A stretch of 64,000 nt of DNA from Halothiobacillus sp. GTDB lineage: Bacteria; Pseudomonadota; Gammaproteobacteria; Halothiobacillales; Halothiobacillaceae. The DNA lies in contig JAGDVP010000002.1 in NCBI GenBank assembly GCA_023255735.1, positions 1 through 64,000 of the forward strand, read 5' to 3'. The position numbers and the translations under genes were made by a program. The stretch's first letter is position 1. Each line of letters begins with the position of its first letter. A model generated the notes under the pieces. That model was not told the origin of the DNA, made no database searches, and worked only from the letters and a program-made list of their open reading frames with translations. Positions 1-9,930 of this stretch are shown here, in pieces.

Positions 1-193
1 CCACTCAAAACGCCGATTAAAAACTGATACAAAGATCAAGCGCACCTAAAGCATAACCTGATGCCGATACCCTCGGTAGGTGGGGCGGCTGGATGCTTAC
101 GGACAAGCCGGAGTTTTGCATTTTTCGTTGGTTAGGAGGCGATGAAAGCGGAAATGCACCGCAATGGACTAGCCAGTGCAGTGCAGATTGCGT

Positions 194-270
<77 letters not shown>

Positions 271-284
271 TCAGTAGGAGGGGT

Positions 285-312
285 ATATTATAGGGTTTTC
301 AGGCGGTGTCAA
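285..312 (-). promoter_or_regulatory. Sigma70 promoter of the initiator tRNA
   Basis: On the minus strand TTGACA (307-312), a 16-base spacer and TAATAT (285-290) form a near-consensus promoter. Transcription would start about 8 bases before the tRNA 5' end at 270. TATAAT is also readable at 287-292, but with a 14-base spacer. Confidence 0.8.
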
Positions 313-344
313 GACAATATTCAATTATTCTTAATAGCGCGCAG

Positions 345-1742
345 TTAATGGGCGGTTAGGCTGGTTTTGGCATCGGGCGAGCCGGTCGCCACCACTTTGT
401 TCCGCCCCGTTGACTTGGCCATGTACAAGCGCGTATCAGCCTGCGCGACCAACGCCTCCGCCGTTATTGGGGTCTGTCCGGAGGTGGCTGCAATACCGAT
501 GCTGGCTGTCACCTCAAGCACTTGATCGCCGAACGGGACTTTGGATTGGCTGATGGCAAAGCGGATTCGCTCTGCGACGTCTCTTGCGTCGTGCAAACTG
601 GCACCGGGCAAAACAACCACAAATTCTTCACCGCCATAGCGCAAAAGCACATCGCCTTCGCGGAGAATGTCTCGACAAATATTGGTCGATCGAATAAGTA
701 CCTTATCGCCAGTTAAATGACCGTAGGTATCATTTATTCTTTTAAAATGATCCAAATCAAGCATGAGTACAGCCAGCGCGGTTCGGTTGCGTTCGGCTCG
801 ATTGAGTTCTTCTTCAAGGCGTTTAAAGCCAAAGCGGCGGTTATAAATACCTGTGAGGGGATCTAACGCGGCAACGCGCTGCAGATCATCATGCAAGAGG
901 GCATTGTTCAGCGCCAAACCTAAGCCTTGCATCAAGAGTGGTAACAAACGCGGAACCTCATCGGTAAAGGGTTGGGCGGACGCGAGTATCACCCAGCCGA
1001 GCACGGCACCATGATTTTTAATGGGGGTTAGTAAAACATCGGCGGGCACAAATTGGGATAACACGGCATCAACCATCACACCGGGCGGTAGTGTGATACG
1101 GTTTTGAGCGGCTTGATCTTGGTTGGCGACAAACGCCTGGCTTTCTAGTATTTTCTCGGGGTGATTCAAGCCGCGAGAGGCCAGTACAATCCATTCGCCC
1201 TGCCGCTCCAGCACAAGGGCGCCCCCTTGTGCGCGGGCATTGGCTTGCAGCATAACTAACGCTGAATCGCCCAGCTCGTGTAAATCTAATTGACTGGAAA
1301 GGGTTTGGGTGAAGCTTCGAATTTGCGCTTCAATGCGATGCGCTTCGTGCAAGGCATAGAGCAATGAATTATAGCTATGAGCTAGAGCACCTAATTCATC
1401 TTGATCGCGTTCATCGAGGCGACACCTGGCTGGATCACAGGTAGACCAATCCTCTGTGAATGTGGCTTGTTGCATAGCGAGTCGCACTTGCTGCATACCT
1501 GCAGCAAGCTTTCTGAGCCGGGGGCGAACGATGCCGCTTGCCAGCGCGAAGTTGAGCCAACCCACCACAAAGCCGGATATTAGAGTTGCCGCAATAAACG
1601 CCGGTGCAAGGGCAATGGTTTTAGGTACGCCAAACCCTATAACAAAGAGCGGAAATACGGCGCCCATAACAAGCCCCATAGTCAGCATGCCTAAGGCTAA
1701 GGCACGAAAAACATGTTTCGAAATTTGCATCCTGCAACTCAT
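345..1742 (-). CDS. Membrane diguanylate cyclase with GAF-like region
   Basis: This 465-residue protein should make cyclic di-GMP at the inner membrane. Two hydrophobic segments lie near residues 10-70, followed by a HAMP-like stretch, a GAF-like region (about 140-285) and a C-terminal GGDEF domain. The active-site motif is GGEEF at about 370-374. An RxxD inhibitory site (REGD) lies five residues before it, so product inhibition is expected. An ATG four codons downstream (at 1730) is an alternative start. The gene stands alone, downstream of galE on the same strand. The GAF-like ligand is not predictable from the sequence. Confidence 0.9.
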   Translation of the reverse strand: MSCRMQISKHVFRALALGMLTMGLVMGAVFPLFVIGFGVPKTIALAPAFIAATLISGFVVGWLNFALASGIVRPRLRKLAAGMQQVRLAMQQATFTEDWSTCDPARCRLDERDQDELGALAHSYNSLLYALHEAHRIEAQIRSFTQTLSSQLDLHELGDSALVMLQANARAQGGALVLERQGEWIVLASRGLNHPEKILESQAFVANQDQAAQNRITLPPGVMVDAVLSQFVPADVLLTPIKNHGAVLGWVILASAQPFTDEVPRLLPLLMQGLGLALNNALLHDDLQRVAALDPLTGIYNRRFGFKRLEEELNRAERNRTALAVLMLDLDHFKRINDTYGHLTGDKVLIRSTNICRDILREGDVLLRYGGEEFVVVLPGASLHDARDVAERIRFAISQSKVPFGDQVLEVTASIGIAATSGQTPITAEALVAQADTRLYMAKSTGRNKVVATGSPDAKTSLTAH

Positions 1743-1877
1743 GTGATGGGTTTAGTTCGATGAGAGGGGGATTTCCTCTTCATTTGTGACAGTTATGCTA
1801 CCGCGCTTAAAATTTGAAGTCATAGGGAAGTTTTTTAGGCACTATTAATAAGTTAAGGGCGCTAACGTGGCGCACGG

Positions 1878-2864
1878 CTAAGTGCGCAATACGGTGGCGC
1901 GCCAAGCATCATTAATGATTTGATCAAGCGCGCGGTACTTAGGCTGCCAGCCTAGATACTGTTCGGCGGCACGGGCATCGGCAATTAAATGCGCCGGATC
2001 GCCTAATCGACGCTGGGCGCGTTCGATTGGAATGGGGCGACCGGTGACCATTTCTGCAGTTTGGATAACCGCCAACACAGAAAAACCATCGCCATTACCT
2101 AAATTAAAGCGTTGGCTTTGATCGGTGCGCTGCAACCATTCCAACGCCTGCAGGTGGGCTGAACAAAGATCTTGTACATGGATGTAATCGCGCACGCAGC
2201 TACCATCACAGGTGGGGTAATCTGTGCCAAAAACAGAAATAGCCGCCCGCTTGCCTGCGGCGACTTGCAACACGAGCGGAATTAAATGCGTTTCAGGCTC
2301 ATGCCGCTCGCTCAACTCGCCTTCAGGATCCGCCCCCGCCGCATTGAAATAGCGCAAACAGACCGACTTCAAGCCATACGCTTGGTCATAGTCTTCGAGC
2401 AATTGCTCCACCATTAATTTGCTGCGGCCGTAGGGGTTGATGGGGTTTTGTGGATGAGATTCTTTAATTCGAGGAGTTCGCGGCTCACCGAAGGTGGCTG
2501 CTGTCGAGGAAAAAATAAAATGCCGAACGCCGTGGCGCACCATGGCATCCAGCAAATTGAGGGTATTGCTCACATTATTTTGATAATACTTGGCCGGATG
2601 CTGTACCGATTCGCCCACTAAGCTGGATGCGGCAAAATGCATCACGGCATCAAATGCGTGTGTTTGAAACAGTTGGTTTAGCAAAGGCGTATCGGTCATG
2701 TCACCAATCACAAGTGATCCGTACCTCACGGCATCGGCATGGCCAGTGCTCAGGTTATCGAGGGTGGTAACGGTGTACCCTGCTCGCGCTAAATATTTGA
2801 CCATGTGCGAGCCTATATAGCCCGCCCCTCCTACCACGAGAATGTGTAGTGGGCGGTTAATCAT
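1878..2864 (-). CDS. galE: UDP-glucose 4-epimerase
   Basis: GalE interconverts UDP-glucose and UDP-galactose for envelope polysaccharides. The N-terminus carries the NAD-binding GGAGYIGSH motif, and the catalytic YxxxK motif is YGRSK. Length is 328 residues, normal for the family. The longer open frame would add 17 residues; the ATG at 2864 is preferred because it places the Rossmann motif at the usual distance from the N-terminus. This ATG overlaps the end of the upstream decarboxylase gene by 8 bases, so the two are probably translated together, which is not a standard pairing. Confidence 0.93.
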   Translation of the reverse strand: MINRPLHILVVGGAGYIGSHMVKYLARAGYTVTTLDNLSTGHADAVRYGSLVIGDMTDTPLLNQLFQTHAFDAVMHFAASSLVGESVQHPAKYYQNNVSNTLNLLDAMVRHGVRHFIFSSTAATFGEPRTPRIKESHPQNPINPYGRSKLMVEQLLEDYDQAYGLKSVCLRYFNAAGADPEGELSERHEPETHLIPLVLQVAAGKRAAISVFGTDYPTCDGSCVRDYIHVQDLCSAHLQALEWLQRTDQSQRFNLGNGDGFSVLAVIQTAEMVTGRPIPIERAQRRLGDPAHLIADARAAEQYLGWQPKYRALDQIINDAWRATVLRT

Positions 2865-5118
2865 CCCGCACGCAATCGACAAAGTAGGCTTTACCAAACT
2901 CCGTTTCCTCGGCAACTAGGCCATGCACATCGGTTTCAAATCCGGGCAGCTGCTTGTTGAAATCACGGGCAAATTTGAGGTAATCCACAATGATTTTATT
3001 AAAGCGCTCGCCGGGAATGAGCAAGGGAATGCCCGGTGGATAAGGGGTAACTAACGAGGCTGTAATGCGCCCTTCGAGCTCATCGATAGAAACACGATCG
3101 ATTTGTTTGCGCGCCATTTTCGCCCAAGCATCCGCTGGGCGCATCGCCGGCTCCATTTGTGAGAGATACATTTCCGTGGTGAGCCGCGCCACATCATTTT
3201 GTTTATAAAGATTATGGAGTTGCTGGCATAAATCCCTAAGCCCCATCCGCTCGTACCGGGGGTGTTTAGCCACAAAATCAGGCAAAATGCGCCATAACGG
3301 TTGATTTTTAGTGTATTCATCCTTGAACTGCTGCAAGGCGGTGAGCAAGGTATTCCAGCGGCCTTTGGTAATGCCAATGGTGAACATAATAAAAAAGCTG
3401 TATAGCCCGGTTTTCTCAACCACCACGCCATGCTCGGCTAAGTATTTGGTAACAATGGATGCGGGAATGCCGGTTTCATCAAAATCGCCATTTAAGTTTA
3501 AGCCGGGGGTAATGAGGGTGGCTTTAATTGGGTCGAGCATGTTGAAGCGATCGGTCATGCGCTCAAAGCCGTGCCAACTATCATCGGCGCACACCATCCA
3601 ATCTTCCCGCGAGCCGATGCCTTCTTCGGCCAAATGCTCAGGCCCCCAAACTTTAAACCACCAATCATCGCCATATTCAGCATCTACTTTGCGCATGGCT
3701 CGGCGGAAATCCAAGGCCTCTAAAATGGATTCTTCCACGAGCGCGGTACCACCGGGCGGCTCCATCATGGCGGCCGCCACATCACAAGAGGCAATAATGG
3801 CGTATTGCGGCGAGGTGGATGAGTGCATTAAATAGGCTTCATTAAACACATCCCGATCAAACAGATGCTGTTCGCTATCTTGCACCAGCACTTGTGATGC
3901 TTGCGATAAACCCGCCAGCATTTTGTGGGTGGATTGGGTGGAGTAAATAACCGATTTTTCGCAGCGCGGGCGATCAGCACCAATGGCGTGATAATCACCA
4001 TAAAAATCGTGAAAGGCGGCATGGGGCAGCCAAGCTTCATCAAAATGTAGGTTTTCAACGTACCCATCCAGCTCGTTTTTAATTTCCTCGACGTTATAAA
4101 TAATGCCATCGTAAGTCGATTGGGTAATGGTGAGGATGCGGGGCGTTTTATCGATGGCTTTAGCGGCAAATGGGTGCGCTTCAATTTTTGCCCTGATGGT
4201 TTCAACCAAAAATTCACTTTGGGGAATGGGGCCGATAATGCCGTAATGATTGCGGGTCGGCATCAAAAACACAGGAATGGCGCCGGTTAAAATAATCGAG
4301 TGCAAAATCGATTTATGGCAATTGCGATCGACCACCACAATATCACCGGGTGCCACATTAGAGTTCCACACCATGCGGTTGCTGGTTGAGGTACCGTTGG
4401 TTACAAAAAACAGGTGATCGGCATTGAAAATGCGGGCTGCGTTGCGTTCAGATGCGGCCACGGGGCCGGTGTGATCGAGCAGCTGCCCCAATTCATCCAC
4501 CGCATTACACACATCGGCACGCAATAAATTTTCACCAAAAAACTGGTGGAACATTTGCCCGACCGGGCTTTTTAAAAAGGCAACACCGCCCGAATGCCCG
4601 GGGCAATGCCAAGAGTAAGAACCATCAGCCGCATACCCGGTAAGCGCCCGAAAAAAGGGCGGCGCCACGGAGTTTAAATACGCTCGGGCTTCGCGCAAGA
4701 CATGGCGCGCCACAAATTCGGGTGTGTCCTCGAACATGTGGATAAAGCCGTGCAGCTCTTTTAATACCTCGTTGGGTAAATGGCGGCTGGTACGGGTTTC
4801 ACCATACAAGAAGATGGGAATATCCGCATTGCGAAATCTTATTTCTCGAATAAATTTACGCAGCTGGGCGATGACCGGCAGCTCTTTGGTTTGATCTTCA
4901 TCTAAGGTGCTAAATTCTTCATCATCGATAGAAATAATGAATGCCGACACGCGGCTTTGCTGTTGCGCAAATGAGGATAAATCGACATAGCTTGTCACAC
5001 CGAGCACTTCCTCTCCTTCGGCACGAATCGCATCAGCCAGTGCACGAACGCCCAAGCCTGAGGCATTTTCTGAACGAAAATCTTCATCAATGATGACGAC
5101 GGGAAAGCGAAATAACAT
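2857..5118 (-). CDS. Orn/Lys/Arg decarboxylase (PLP, fold type I)
   Basis: This 753-residue enzyme belongs to the large bacterial basic amino acid decarboxylases: an N-terminal wing (receiver-like) domain, a PLP-binding core and a C-terminal domain. The PLP lysine is K399 in the motif STHKM. A glycine- and histidine-rich segment (WHCPGHSGG) and FVTNGTSTSN are family signatures. The substrate (lysine, arginine or ornithine) cannot be decided here; the length resembles AdiA and the Pseudomonas lysine decarboxylase more than LdcC. The product would be a polyamine or cadaverine. The ATG at 5118 is chosen over a GTG 16 codons upstream because the conserved N-terminus begins there. The 3' end overlaps galE. 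Confidence 0.88.
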   Translation of the reverse strand: MLFRFPVVIIDEDFRSENASGLGVRALADAIRAEGEEVLGVTSYVDLSSFAQQQSRVSAFIISIDDEEFSTLDEDQTKELPVIAQLRKFIREIRFRNADIPIFLYGETRTSRHLPNEVLKELHGFIHMFEDTPEFVARHVLREARAYLNSVAPPFFRALTGYAADGSYSWHCPGHSGGVAFLKSPVGQMFHQFFGENLLRADVCNAVDELGQLLDHTGPVAASERNAARIFNADHLFFVTNGTSTSNRMVWNSNVAPGDIVVVDRNCHKSILHSIILTGAIPVFLMPTRNHYGIIGPIPQSEFLVETIRAKIEAHPFAAKAIDKTPRILTITQSTYDGIIYNVEEIKNELDGYVENLHFDEAWLPHAAFHDFYGDYHAIGADRPRCEKSVIYSTQSTHKMLAGLSQASQVLVQDSEQHLFDRDVFNEAYLMHSSTSPQYAIIASCDVAAAMMEPPGGTALVEESILEALDFRRAMRKVDAEYGDDWWFKVWGPEHLAEEGIGSREDWMVCADDSWHGFERMTDRFNMLDPIKATLITPGLNLNGDFDETGIPASIVTKYLAEHGVVVEKTGLYSFFIMFTIGITKGRWNTLLTALQQFKDEYTKNQPLWRILPDFVAKHPRYERMGLRDLCQQLHNLYKQNDVARLTTEMYLSQMEPAMRPADAWAKMARKQIDRVSIDELEGRITASLVTPYPPGIPLLIPGERFNKIIVDYLKFARDFNKQLPGFETDVHGLVAEETEFGKAYFVDCVRDD

Positions 5119-5297
5119 AGGATGAACCCTGTGCCGAAGTGAACAAATAAAAACAGCCCATTCCACCGATCGGTGCGTGAAAGGGCTTGCCTGTGTGATG
5201 CCGCATTATTCTAACGCAGCTGCTTTTGCATTTTGCGTATTTTGCATGACGTTTTGTTGAAGCGAGGCAAAACCAATCAAGCTCAAATCGCAAGCGC

Positions 5298-5822
5298 CTA
5301 ACTTTGAGCGGAAGAATCGCTGGCTTGAAGCAAATAAGTGGGGTAGTTGATCGCGATAATTTCCGCTTGTACGCGCCTAGGCGCTCCATCATCGCTGGGT
5401 AAAAACAAGGTGATTTCCCGATCCAAGCATTTGCCCAGCGCGGCGCGCGCCAAGGGGGAATCGATGCTGATCAAACCGTTACTGGGGTCGATTTCGTCGG
5501 GTCCTACCAAGCACACCGTTTGCTCCCGGTCATCTTGATATAACAAAGTAATTTCTGCCCCAAAATAGACCCGACTGCGATCGGTGGGCGGCGCACGCAC
5601 AACTTTAATGTCGCCAAGTCGTTTTTGTAGGTACCGAATACGCCGATCGATTTCCCGCAAGCGACGCTTACCGTAAATATACTCGGCATTTTCTGAGCGA
5701 TCGCCTAGGGCGGCCGCTTCACGCACTGCCTGCACGACGGCACGCCGCTCGACCCGCCAAAGCTGATCGAGCTCTGCCAGCAAGCGGGCATGGCCGCGCG
5801 CGGAGATCACCGCCGTGCTCAT
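5298..5822 (-). CDS. greB: Transcription elongation factor GreB
   Basis: The 174-residue protein has the Gre coiled-coil N-terminus with the acidic tip (GDRSENAEY) and the GreB-type segment YIYGKRRLREIDRRI, where GreA has a different sequence. A C-terminal FKBP-like domain follows. GreB enters the secondary channel of RNA polymerase and stimulates transcript cleavage in backtracked complexes. The gene lies 12 bases after the DHH phosphoesterase gene on the same strand, so cotranscription is likely. Confidence 0.9.
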   Translation of the reverse strand: MSTAVISARGHARLLAELDQLWRVERRAVVQAVREAAALGDRSENAEYIYGKRRLREIDRRIRYLQKRLGDIKVVRAPPTDRSRVYFGAEITLLYQDDREQTVCLVGPDEIDPSNGLISIDSPLARAALGKCLDREITLFLPSDDGAPRRVQAEIIAINYPTYLLQASDSSAQS

Positions 5823-5834
5823 GGCTATTTGCCC

Positions 5835-6974
5835 TTATTTCTTTTGTGCGCCTTTGCGGGGCGGTTGAATAGTAATCATGCTGCCCAATTTAGCCGTAGC
5901 GATGGGCGGCTCGGGGTTGATCGTTTGCTTGATGAGGCTAACCGCATGATCAAGATCACGCAGACGGTTGTCTTTTAATTCGCCCCCTGCGGCGCCCGGA
6001 TGCCCGCCGCCGCGAAAGTATTTGGCTGAAATAGCACCGGCATCGACGCCTGGGTTGGCGCGCAGGGAAAGCTTGCCATTGCCGCGCACACCGATGGCCA
6101 TATCCATGACTTGTCGGGTTTCCATCATGTCCATAATGACACCGCGCCACACATCATGCGGCCAGTTGTAAAAAATACCGGTTTTCACGCCATCAATCAT
6201 CACCATCGGCACCGTGGTTTCATCCAGCACGGCGGCTGAAAGGAGATGAAATTTATCGTTTAAGGGTAATTCGGGGTTATTCATATCAGCTTTATCGATA
6301 CGACCTTCGAGAAATTGCTTGCGAATATCGTATAAGCTGCGCTCGATGACTTCTAAATTGTCACCGCGTTCGTGTGCCGCAAAAAACGATTCGATGATAT
6401 GAAAACGGTAGGCGCGTTTCAGGTCGCTCAACGGCGGTGCAAGGTGGTCATCTTGCATAACCAAACCAAGTAAATACAAAGACTTACGAAACAAAGGTTC
6501 GTCTTTAAGCCACCGATCGCCCATGTCTACAAAATCAGCGCGCAAGGCGTATTGCGCCTGCCGAGCTTCGGGCATGCGCGCAGCGACGGATTCATACGCA
6601 AGCTTGGTCGCGCAGCGTTCGGTATCAAGGTAATACCAATCGTATTTGGCGGCCACATCGGCACCGGTGGCATGGTGGTCGAGCAGTTGCAGAGTGGTTG
6701 GTACTTTGAGCTTTTTAACGCGTTTGTCGATTTGATCGGCTTGATCGAGCGTTAAATTCAAATCGGTGAGCAGAATACCGGCAGGCTCTCCTTTGGCCAG
6801 AATTTCTTCGACCACCCGATCGACCACCGCGGGAATATCGCGGTAATCTGAATTAAAGCACTGGGTTTTAATGCCCGCAGCTTTCAGCATGAACTGTGCG
6901 CCATAGCCATCTAAATCGGTATGGGAAATGTGGTATAGGGTGCCAGTTGGTGCAATTAGGGCAGGCGTGGTCAT
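5835..6974 (-). CDS. DHH-family phosphoesterase
   Basis: This 379-residue protein has the DHH phosphoesterase motifs in order: HTDLDGYGA near residue 20, LTDLNL near 70, LLDHHATG near 100, and a C-terminal DHHA1-type motif GGGHPGAAGG near 330. DHH enzymes cleave phosphodiester or pyrophosphate bonds with Mn2+ (for example nanoRNA, pAp or cyclic dinucleotide products). Which substrate this one uses is not visible. It lies between cysS and greB on the minus strand. Confidence 0.85.
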   Translation of the reverse strand: MTTPALIAPTGTLYHISHTDLDGYGAQFMLKAAGIKTQCFNSDYRDIPAVVDRVVEEILAKGEPAGILLTDLNLTLDQADQIDKRVKKLKVPTTLQLLDHHATGADVAAKYDWYYLDTERCATKLAYESVAARMPEARQAQYALRADFVDMGDRWLKDEPLFRKSLYLLGLVMQDDHLAPPLSDLKRAYRFHIIESFFAAHERGDNLEVIERSLYDIRKQFLEGRIDKADMNNPELPLNDKFHLLSAAVLDETTVPMVMIDGVKTGIFYNWPHDVWRGVIMDMMETRQVMDMAIGVRGNGKLSLRANPGVDAGAISAKYFRGGGHPGAAGGELKDNRLRDLDHAVSLIKQTINPEPPIATAKLGSMITIQPPRKGAQKK

Positions 6975-7044
6975 AAGTTTTAGCTCGGAATAATAAATTG
7001 GATAGGCATTCTAGCAGGCAAGTTGGGCGCAACAAGACGTTCGA

Positions 7045-8439
7045 TTACTTGCGCCGCCAGGTGGTTTTGCCTGCCACATCCTCCAGCACAACCCCGCCAG
7101 CGAGCAACTCATCGCGGATGGCATCTGAACGGGCGAAATCCCGGTTTTGCCGTGCCGCCAAGCGCTCATGGATTTTTTGCTCAATGGCCACGTCCGTGAG
7201 CGCGTGCTGCGATGGGGGCGCCCAACGCAAAAACGTGTCTGAATCATGGCAGCCTAAATTGAGCACCTGCCCTATGACGGCGATCGTGGCGGCCACACGC
7301 AAGGCAAGAGCCTGATCGGCGGGATTGGTGCTGAGTTTCAGGCGATTTAACTCACTGATTTGCTCAAACACAATGGCTAAGGCTTCAGGCGTATTAAAAT
7401 CGTCATTCATCACCTGCACAAACCGCGCCATAACCTCATCGAGCGCCGGTGCCGTAGTCGCCACGCCTTTAATCGCGGTGTACCAGCGCGATAAGCTCGC
7501 GCGCGCGGCATCTAAATTTTGATCGGAGTAATTAAGCGGGCTGCGGTAATGGCTCGATAACACAAAAAACCGAATCACTTCCGGGTGATAATTGGCCATC
7601 ACTTGCTGCACGGTGAAAAAATTATCCAGCGATTTGGACATTTTCTCTTCATTAATCCGCACAAAGCCGTTGTGCATCCAATAGTTAACATAAGGCTTGC
7701 CGGTGGCGCATTCGCTTTGGGCAATTTCATTTTCGTGGTGGGGAAATTGCAAATCTTGCCCGCCGCCATGAATATCAAAGGTGGCACCTAATGCGCGGGT
7801 AGACATGGCCGAGCATTCGATATGCCAACCCGGCCTGCCAGCACCAAATGAGGCGGCCCAGCTCGGGTCGCCGGGTTTTTCGGCTTTCCATAAAACAAAA
7901 TCCAAGGGATCCGTTTTCGCTTCATCAACCTCAACCCGCGCACCGGCGCGTAAATCATCCATCTTGCGGTGAGATAGCTCGCCATAGCGCGCAAATGAGG
8001 AGACATCGAAATACACATCCCCATTGTCTGCCCGGTATGCATGGCCTTTGCCGATGAGTGTTTCAATCATGGCGACCATATCACCCACCGCTTCAGTGGC
8101 ACGCGGTTCGCTCGTAGGCGGCATGCAACCCAAGGCGGCGGCGTCATCGTGCATTAATTCGATAAAGCGTTCAGTTAAGGCTTGGATACTTTCTTTATTT
8201 TTGGCGGCGCGTGCAATAATTTTGTCGTCGATATCAGTGATATTTCGCACGTAATTGACGGCATAGCCCTGAGATTCTAGATACCGCACCACCATATCAA
8301 ACACCACCATCACCCGAGCGTGGCCAATATGGCAGCGATCGTACACTGTCATCCCGCACACATAGATACCGACTTTATTCGGCGCTATGGGGATAAATTC
8401 GCGCTTGGCGCGGGCGTGGGTGTCATAAATAACAAGCAT
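7045..8439 (-). CDS. cysS: Cysteinyl-tRNA synthetase
   Basis: CysS charges tRNA-Cys. The 464-residue protein shows the class I signatures: zinc cysteine and HIGH motif in CGMTVYDRCHIGHAR, KMSKS in EEKMSKSLDN, and the C-terminal anticodon-binding region. The ATG at 8439 is chosen rather than a TTG five codons upstream, because family members begin with a short lead into the first beta strand (MLVIYDT). The gene diverges from ppiB across a region with a long inverted repeat. Confidence 0.96.
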   Translation of the reverse strand: MLVIYDTHARAKREFIPIAPNKVGIYVCGMTVYDRCHIGHARVMVVFDMVVRYLESQGYAVNYVRNITDIDDKIIARAAKNKESIQALTERFIELMHDDAAALGCMPPTSEPRATEAVGDMVAMIETLIGKGHAYRADNGDVYFDVSSFARYGELSHRKMDDLRAGARVEVDEAKTDPLDFVLWKAEKPGDPSWAASFGAGRPGWHIECSAMSTRALGATFDIHGGGQDLQFPHHENEIAQSECATGKPYVNYWMHNGFVRINEEKMSKSLDNFFTVQQVMANYHPEVIRFFVLSSHYRSPLNYSDQNLDAARASLSRWYTAIKGVATTAPALDEVMARFVQVMNDDFNTPEALAIVFEQISELNRLKLSTNPADQALALRVAATIAVIGQVLNLGCHDSDTFLRWAPPSQHALTDVAIEQKIHERLAARQNRDFARSDAIRDELLAGGVVLEDVAGKTTWRRK

Positions 8440-8485
8440 GGGGCGGGTTTCCAAAAACTGAGGTCAAACGAAATGATGAATAAGT

Positions 8486-8526
8486 TTGCGTTATGATTAC
8501 GGCGCTATGCGGCAATCATAACGCAA
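8486..8526. repeat. 13-bp perfect inverted repeat between cysS and ppiB
   Basis: TTGCGTTATGATT (8486-8498) is repeated as its exact reverse complement at 8514-8526, with 15 bases between. It sits in the 159-bp divergent promoter region. There is no T tract, so it is not an intrinsic terminator. A dyad operator or a transcript hairpin are the reasonable readings. Confidence 0.8.
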
Positions 8527-8598
8527 TTGCACTGACTAGAACCGTGTGCACTTGGCGCTTAACTTAAAACTTTTTCCAACCTTAAAGAGAGATGAACC

Positions 8599-9108
8599 AT
8601 GGCTAATCCCCGCGTTTCTATGACGACCCGTTTGGGTCGCATCGTGATCGAACTGAATGCTGACAAAGCCCCCGCCACCGTCGCCAATTTTTTGGCTTAT
8701 GTGGATAGTGGGCATTATGTGGGTACGATTTTTCATCGGGTAATCCCCGGGTTTATGGCACAAGGCGGCGGCATGGGCGCCGATATGGAATCGAAAAAAA
8801 CCATGCCACCCATTCAAAACGAGGCCAATAACGGTCTTAAAAACGCCCGCGGCACCATCGCGATGGCGCGTACCGGTGATCCCCACTCGGCCACCAGCCA
8901 GTTTTTCATCAACCTTAAAGATAATGGGTTTCTCGACTATACCGCCAGCAACCCTCAAGGTTATGGCTATGCGGTGTTTGGTCATGTGATTGACGGCATG
9001 GCCGTGGTTGATGCGATGGCTACCCTGCCCACGGGTCGGCGCATGGGGCATAGTGATGTGCCCGCTGAAGATATTGTCATTACCGCTGTTGAGCGGCTTG
9101 AAGACTAA
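8599..9108 (+). CDS. ppiB: Cyclophilin-type peptidyl-prolyl isomerase (PpiB-like)
   Basis: The 169-residue protein is a single cyclophilin domain without a signal peptide, so it is cytosolic like E. coli PpiB. Active-site elements are [14 protein letters not shown] and SQFFINL. It speeds cis-trans isomerisation of proline bonds in folding proteins. A purine-rich stretch (AGAGAGA) precedes the ATG. The next gene, lpxH, begins 51 bases downstream. Confidence 0.93.
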   Translation: MANPRVSMTTRLGRIVIELNADKAPATVANFLAYVDSGHYVGTIFHRVIPGFMAQGGGMGADMESKKTMPPIQNEANNGLKNARGTIAMARTGDPHSATSQFFINLKDNGFLDYTASNPQGYGYAVFGHVIDGMAVVDAMATLPTGRRMGHSDVPAEDIVITAVERLED

Positions 9109-9159
9109 TTCAGCGCATTAAGCGCCTAACCCCAAGGAAGATAGTTTAAGGAAAAGCCC

Positions 9160-9930
9160 ATGGCTGAAGTTTTAATCATCGCCGATGTTCACTTAGCGCC
9201 CGCCAATAGCGCAGCATTGCAGCCGTGGCAGGCGCTGATGCGGCGAGCCGCTAAAGCCGATGCGCTCTATATTTTGGGTGATTTATTTGATTATTGGGTA
9301 GGTGACGATCAACCCATTGCGGCAGACATTGGGGCGGCTCTGGATCAACTGGCTGCCCTGCCTTGCCCCAAATTTTTTATAAGTGGCAACCGAGATTTTC
9401 TCATTGGCCAAGAATTTCTGGATCGCATCAAGGCAACGCCCCTGCCCGATGTTTGCAGCGTATCGCACTATAGCCAAAGCCTTGTTTTATGCCATGGCGA
9501 TACCTTGTGCACCGATGATGCGGCCTATCAAGCCATGCGCCAACAGCTGCGCTCGCCCGTGTTTCGTTGCGATTTTTTAAGCAAGCCCTTAGATGAGCGC
9601 CTCGCGATTGCGATGAGTTTACGCGCGAGGAGCCGCACCGAATCGAGTAGTAAGCCTGAAGATATAATGGATGTGAATCCCGCCGCAGTGCGCGCGTTAC
9701 TCAAAGCGCAGGATGCGTGTATTTTGTTGCATGGTCACACGCATCGCCCCGCGATTCATCGCGAGGCGCCCGGTATCAGCCGAATCGTAACGGGTGATTG
9801 GGGCGAGCAAGGTTGGCTTATGGCTGTTTCATCTGAAAAAATCATGCTCGAGCGTTTTAATGCAAAAACAAGTGAGATTGTCGATACACTTGATTTCAAG
9901 CCTCACCATCCTTTAAGGACAGCCCCATGA
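9160..9930 (+). CDS. lpxH: UDP-2,3-diacylglucosamine diphosphatase
   Basis: LpxH removes UMP from UDP-2,3-diacylglucosamine to give lipid X in lipid A synthesis. The calcineurin-like metallophosphatase motifs are visible: DVH near residue 9, GDLFDYW near 43, GNRDF near 76, HGD near 112 and GHTHRP near 195. Length is 256 residues, slightly longer than E. coli LpxH. A good ribosome binding site (AAGGA) lies 7 bases before the ATG. The stop overlaps the pgsA start by 4 bases. Confidence 0.94.
   Translation: MAEVLIIADVHLAPANSAALQPWQALMRRAAKADALYILGDLFDYWVGDDQPIAADIGAALDQLAALPCPKFFISGNRDFLIGQEFLDRIKATPLPDVCSVSHYSQSLVLCHGDTLCTDDAAYQAMRQQLRSPVFRCDFLSKPLDERLAIAMSLRARSRTESSSKPEDIMDVNPAAVRALLKAQDACILLHGHTHRPAIHREAPGISRIVTGDWGEQGWLMAVSSEKIMLERFNAKTSEIVDTLDFKPHHPLRTAP

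Noticed and set aside
5119-5166. GTG start 16 codons upstream for the decarboxylase
   Set aside because: The added residues are not typical of the family and there is no ribosome binding site at that position.
8536-9051. 171-codon minus-strand frame opposite ppiB
   Set aside because: The ppiB frame has full cyclophilin motifs; the opposite frame has His/Gly-rich shadow composition and no recognised domain.
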